From Heliocidaris tuberculata (lineage: Eukaryota; Echinodermata; Echinoidea; Camarodonta; Echinometridae), in NCBI GenBank assembly GCA_025618425.1, contig CM046850.1:25863205-25927204 (forward strand): a stretch of DNA of 64,000 nucleotides, read 5' to 3'. This document shows positions 56,608-64,000 of the stretch, one piece after another; the stretch's first letter is position 1; every line of letters begins with the position of its first letter. A program made the position numbers and the translations under genes. A model generated the notes under the pieces. The model searched no databases. It was not told the origin of the DNA and saw only the letters and a program-made list of their open reading frames with translations.

Positions 56608-57616
56608 GTGCGTCCCCAAAAAAGTTAACAGTTGGAAAAAGACTCCCAAAATAAATATTTCAAAATATTTGTAGGAAATTTTCATACCTGTGGATAGATT
56701 AGGGTCTCTTCTATCAAATGACACCAAAATATGTGGCAATATTTTGAGCTCGAGTGAGCAAAAGCGCCTTTTGCGAAATGGTGCAAAATCCAAACTTGAC
56801 AAGAATTGGTATTTTGTGCTGACTAGTGTTAACACATTTGCGAACCCGTAGAAAGTTGACAGTTGGAAAAAGTCTCCCCAAATGAACATTTCAAAATATG
56901 TTCATGAAGTTTTCATACCGATGGATAGTTTAGGGTCTCTTCTATCAAATAACACCAAACCATCAAATGATTTGTTACGCTTGAGTGAGCAAAAGTCTTT
57001 AATGTGAAATGGTGCAAAATCTATGGTTGACAAAACTTTATATTGGTTCTGTCTGGTATCAGCAAAGTTTGGAGTTTTGAAAAGGCTCAGAAACTTTCAT
57101 ATTCTGATCATTAAAAGGCAATTTATGAAAGAATATAGTTTGTTTTCTGTATGTCTTGACGTATCCCACCAAAACTTTATGGTTGACTGAGAAAACCAGC
57201 TTGAATTAAAACCTTGCCAAAACTAATATTTCGAAACATTCAGTAAAGCAATTAATTTCTCACTGAAACATGAAAATATTGATGAGATACGTAAGGACAT
57301 ACAGAGAACAGAACCTCTGCTTTGATAAATTGTCTATTATTGATAAAATATGAATATTTATAAGCCTTTTCATGACACTCAACTTTGCTGATACCAGCCA
57401 GAAGAAATACCAATTCTTGTCAAGTCTGGATTTTGCACCTTTTCACAAAAAGTGGTCTTTGCTCTCTCGAGCGTAAAATATCGTCAGATCTTTAGGTGTC
57501 ATGTAAGAGAAGAGATCCTAAGTTATCCACAGGTATGAAATTTTGCTTCAAATATTTTGAAATATTTATTTGGGGAGACTTTTTCTGACTGTTACCTTTT
57601 GGGGGGGGGGACGCAC
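56608..57616. mobile_element. 1.0 kb inverted-repeat element, GTGCGTCCCC ends
   Basis: Left GTGCGTCCCC...ACAGTTGGAAAAAG and right complement GTGCGTCCCC...ACAGTCAGAAAAAG, continuing through AAATATTTCAAAATATTTG, CATACCTGTGGATA and GATC/TCTTCT.T. The left 150 bp are duplicated in direct orientation from about 56850. (TA)n flanks both ends. Confidence 0.8.
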
Positions 57617-57645
57617 TGTATATATATATATATATATATATATAC

Positions 57646-58200
57646 AAATTAAATCATGTGTGTGCGTGTCTGTCACTTTATCTTCATTTCCATTTTTTCT
57701 CCCGTGCACCCTCACTCCTCTTCTTTCCTCCATTTCCACATCTATCCACTCATCACTTCTCTCTTTCTTTCTCCCTCGTTGTATAAAATTACTATTGGTT
57801 ACAACAAAACTTTTCTATGGAAATGTTTCCTGAGAGAAGTGAGTTTTAGTTGATTTATCAAGATCTCAACTGAGGATGCACACCTAATGCAGGGAGGGAT
57901 ACTGTTCCCTCTCTCAATAATTTATTGTATTTTGAGAATTTATACATCAGAATTGTAACACGGTTAGAACATCTAATCACTACAGCACAGAACAAGAAAA
58001 ACAAAATCTTTACATGCCATCAGATTTGGAGTAAGCTTTATTCCATCCGACATTTCCAGGATTCTAAAAACGAACATCCCCCACCCCCGAAAATATATTT
58101 GTGTGTGTGTACGTGCATTCTGAATGTATTAAACTTGACGAATCAAAGTATTAAAAGCTAGTAAGAAAATAATTACCGTTGGTGAAGGTGATGGGACAAA
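57646..58200. other. Non-coding stretch
   Basis: Pyrimidine-rich at about 57660-57780; otherwise I see no gene or delimited element. Confidence 0.5.
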
Positions 58201-58293
58201 CTATCACTTCCGAGGCGATCTGGATGTAGCTATCTTTCCGAAGCGAAGCTGAGGAAAGATATCGTATACATTCAGATCGCCGAGGAAGTGATA
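58201..58293. repeat. 93-bp imperfect hairpin
   Basis: CTATCACTTCC.AGGCGATCTG.ATGTA.ATCTTTCC pairs with its complement across a short GAAGCGAAGCTGA loop. Lies 0.7 kb downstream of the amylase stop, outside the coding region. Confidence 0.7.
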
Positions 58294-58993
58294 GTACGTC
58301 TCATCGCTTGAAATCAAAAGGTGATTATTTGCTTTTTATTTTACTACGCTTATGGAGCTATTCGTAAAGGTCACGCACTTTTCATTCTGACTATTTGTAA
58401 AGGTCACGCACTTTCATTTCGAGCGTACCCAAAATATTGATAACGCATTGTGACTCTATAATGGAATGAAGAGATCAGCGAAACACATAAGTACTATTCC
58501 GTCAAGGTCACGAACTTTTCTTCTCGGGTCAAGTGATGGGGATAACTACGCTTTCTCACGTGATTAACATTTGACCAATCTAACAGCAAGATTCTTAGTA
58601 TGTGGAATATAAAATCAATTAATCAATCAATCAACTAGTGTGAAAACATATTTCACTGTCATTCTTTTATCTAAATTTGCAATCTGACGAGATATCTTGA
58701 ATCAGATATAAATATTATTTACTTGGTAAATTCAAATCCCCTTGAATTGTGGATAAAAATGAGAAGAATCATATGGAGAGGCCATATGAATGGATCTGCC
58801 TATCAACTTTGTAGAAGTCATTATTTTGCTCCCAAATAGGTAGAACTAATCGCTGTAAGATATGAAGTAATATCCTTCTTGGTGGACTCTAAGCATAATC
58901 ATTATTCAGATAAATTGTACTATAAGAGTTGTGTGTATCCATTTAAGACGTAGACCTATACGGCTTCATGGAATATGTTAGTTAATTCATTTA
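58294..58993. other. 3' flank of the amylase gene
   Basis: GTAAAGGTCACGCACTTTTC and GTAAAGGTCACGCACTTTCA repeat near 58366 and 58396. The start of this stretch may be intergenic and the end is 3' UTR. No exact AATAAA (minus) close to the stop. Confidence 0.35.
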
Positions 58994-62590
<3,597 letters not shown>

Positions 62591-62594
62591 CCAG

Positions 62595-62830
62595 GCCGGG
62601 GTCCGCTCGCTATTCATAAGGACCGCTATTCATAGAAAACCGCTGTTCATTTAACACGCGTTATGAATAGTGGTCCTTATGAACGGAAGTCCTTATGAAT
62701 AATTTGTCTATGGTTTGCTCGCTATGTAGAAGGACCTCTATTCATACAAAACCGCTATTCATTTAGTCGCGCGTTATGGATAGCGGTCCTTATGAATAAG
62801 TGGTCCTTATGAATAGCGGGCCATATGACT
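62595..62830. repeat. Repeated TATTCATAAGGACC block
   Basis: At least eight forward or inverted copies of TATTCAT-type and TCCTTATGAATA-type words, arranged as two inverted units (about 62605-62700 and 62710-62815) each centred on a CGCGTTATG word. Bounded by a C-run/A-run. Confidence 0.7.
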
Positions 62831-63235
62831 AGCAAGGTTACCCCCCCCCCCAAAAAAAAAAAAAAAAAAAAGAAAAAAGAATGAGCCAACTGGCACTCGT
62901 GGCAAATAACATGTTATTTTCCTAAATGAATTCAATAATTGCTGTATGTTGTGGTGACTCCTTAACTGATAACTAAATCTTAAACCTTAACTAAATCGAT
63001 ATTGTTTGCCCTACAGGGGCCTGCATTACTTAATCAATGATAAAGTAATCTAATTGACCAGTGAAATTGCAGAAATCGTAACAGATGATATTGCAATGAA
63101 AATATATATTTTTTAATTGCTTCGACGAGTGAACCCTCTATCATGTGTCTATGTTCATCAGCCAATTTGGTATGTATTCTTGGATTTATGAGTATGATTA
63201 TAAATTTGAAGAAAAAAAAATGCAAATTGTATGAC

Positions 63236-63360
63236 TAGCGGCTGGGCTCACACGAGGCTTGAGTTGCTGACGTATAAGGACAGCACCATTGACTTTTATG
63301 GTCATTTGTGCTTCATGAAAGAGTGATATCGTTTACAAATAAGTGATTGCAAAATAAAAA
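63236..63360 (+). repeat. Uninterrupted copy of the 60.4 kb repeat
   Basis: Carries GGGCTCACACGAGGC, TTGCTGACGT and AAGTGATTGCAAAATA without the 110-bp insertion seen at 60564. Confidence 0.7.
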
Positions 63361-63372
63361 GTTTAAACAGTT

Positions 63373-63964
63373 TTAAAGGGCAATCCAACCTTGGTAATAA
63401 CATGATTTGTATGAAAGCAGAAAAATAAGAAAAACAGGATGGTGAAAGTTTGAAAGAAATCGGACAAGGAATAAGAAAGTTATGGATGTTTGAAAAATGA
63501 GATCACTACATCTATGCGAATCTCAAATTGGCAATTTGGTGAGTCAATTGTGACATTTTTGTGGACAACTCTCCCATTTGTCGTACACAAAAATATCATT
63601 AATTTGCTGTTTTCTTCGAGGCGCTTTTACCCTCAGGGCAGTACTCAAAATATATTGGAGATAGCATATTGTTATAGGTCCTCATGAAAGAAAAAGATCC
63701 TACTGAGTAATACATTTTGAAAAAAGTGACATTTTAGTCATTTTGTGTGTTGGAGTGAATGGGAGAGTTGTCCACAGCTACATCACAGTAACATTACCTA
63801 TTCGGCCAATTTGAAATTCCCATATGTATAGTGATTACAACTTTTAAAAATTCATAACTTTCTTATTGCTTGTCCGATTTCGTTTAAACTTTCACCAATC
63901 TGCTTCTCTGATTTTTCCTCTTTCTTTCAAAGCAACTTGCTATTAAGGTTGGATTTCCCTTTAA
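63373..63964. mobile_element. TTAA foldback element, intact copy
   Basis: 592 bp. TTAA AGGGCAATCCAACC at the left and GGTTGGATTTCCCT TTAA at the right. Inner arms ATAACTTTCTTATT/AATAAGAAAGTTAT and TGGACAACTCTCCCATT/GAATGGGAGAGTTGTCC fold back, so most of the element is hairpin. No open frame of note. Reference copy for the interrupted one at 18681-20258. Confidence 0.88.
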
Positions 63965-64000
63965 TAATGCCTTCACAGGCTCAATTAGCGCATGTACCGA

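Overview
This window looks like animal nuclear DNA, most probably from an echinoderm such as a sea urchin. It is AT-rich and intron-bearing. It is crowded with short inverted-repeat transposons, tRNA-derived SINEs, microsatellites and G or C homopolymers. The coding genes are animal genes: the centrosomal protein CEP63, an animal-type chloride-dependent alpha-amylase, and an ankyrin-repeat protein I do not recognise. The echinoderm assignment rests on the style of the repeats and is less certain than 'marine deuterostome'.

Layout. All three host genes lie on the minus strand. (1) 53-8830: ten 5'-proximal coding exons of CEP63; later exons lie beyond the left edge. Its introns hold small inverted-repeat elements and a 0.35 kb tandem duplication. 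(2) 9.0-20.3 kb: a transposon field. It contains two sister elements (9011-11596 and 12758-15400). Each has short terminal inverted repeats, a perfect 4-bp target duplication and clusters of a 14-bp motif near its ends. One carries a decayed transposase-like gene. Two long interlocking inverted repeats (11.6/17.6 kb and 16.1/18.6 kb) and a three-part composite element (18681-20258) follow. (3) 20.9-26.3 kb: a LINE with endonuclease, reverse transcriptase and a C-terminal CCHC-like finger, broken by two stop codons and a frameshift. (4) 26.5-38.3 kb: no host gene found. It holds SINEs, GA/CT tracts, hAT-type elements with exact 8-bp duplications, a three-level nest of insertions at 31.06-32.17 kb, and a nested pair at 34.3-35.3 kb. 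(5) 38322-40997: an intronless 891-codon ankyrin reading frame with a short upstream ORF. (6) 41.1-58.9 kb: a second gene desert of TTAA-flanked foldback elements, hAT-type elements, a mariner-like element with about 0.5 kb inverted termini, and an inverted pair of identical tRNA-like sequences. (7) 58994-62176: the last three recognisable exons of alpha-amylase, with its 5' exons beyond the right edge.

The genes show no common pathway. The coherent theme is mobile DNA. Several families can be delimited from the sequence by matching ends plus target duplications. The best candidate for something under-described is the sister pair with 4-bp duplications and regularly repeated GTCACG-type motifs. 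I could not assign that pair to a superfamily with confidence.
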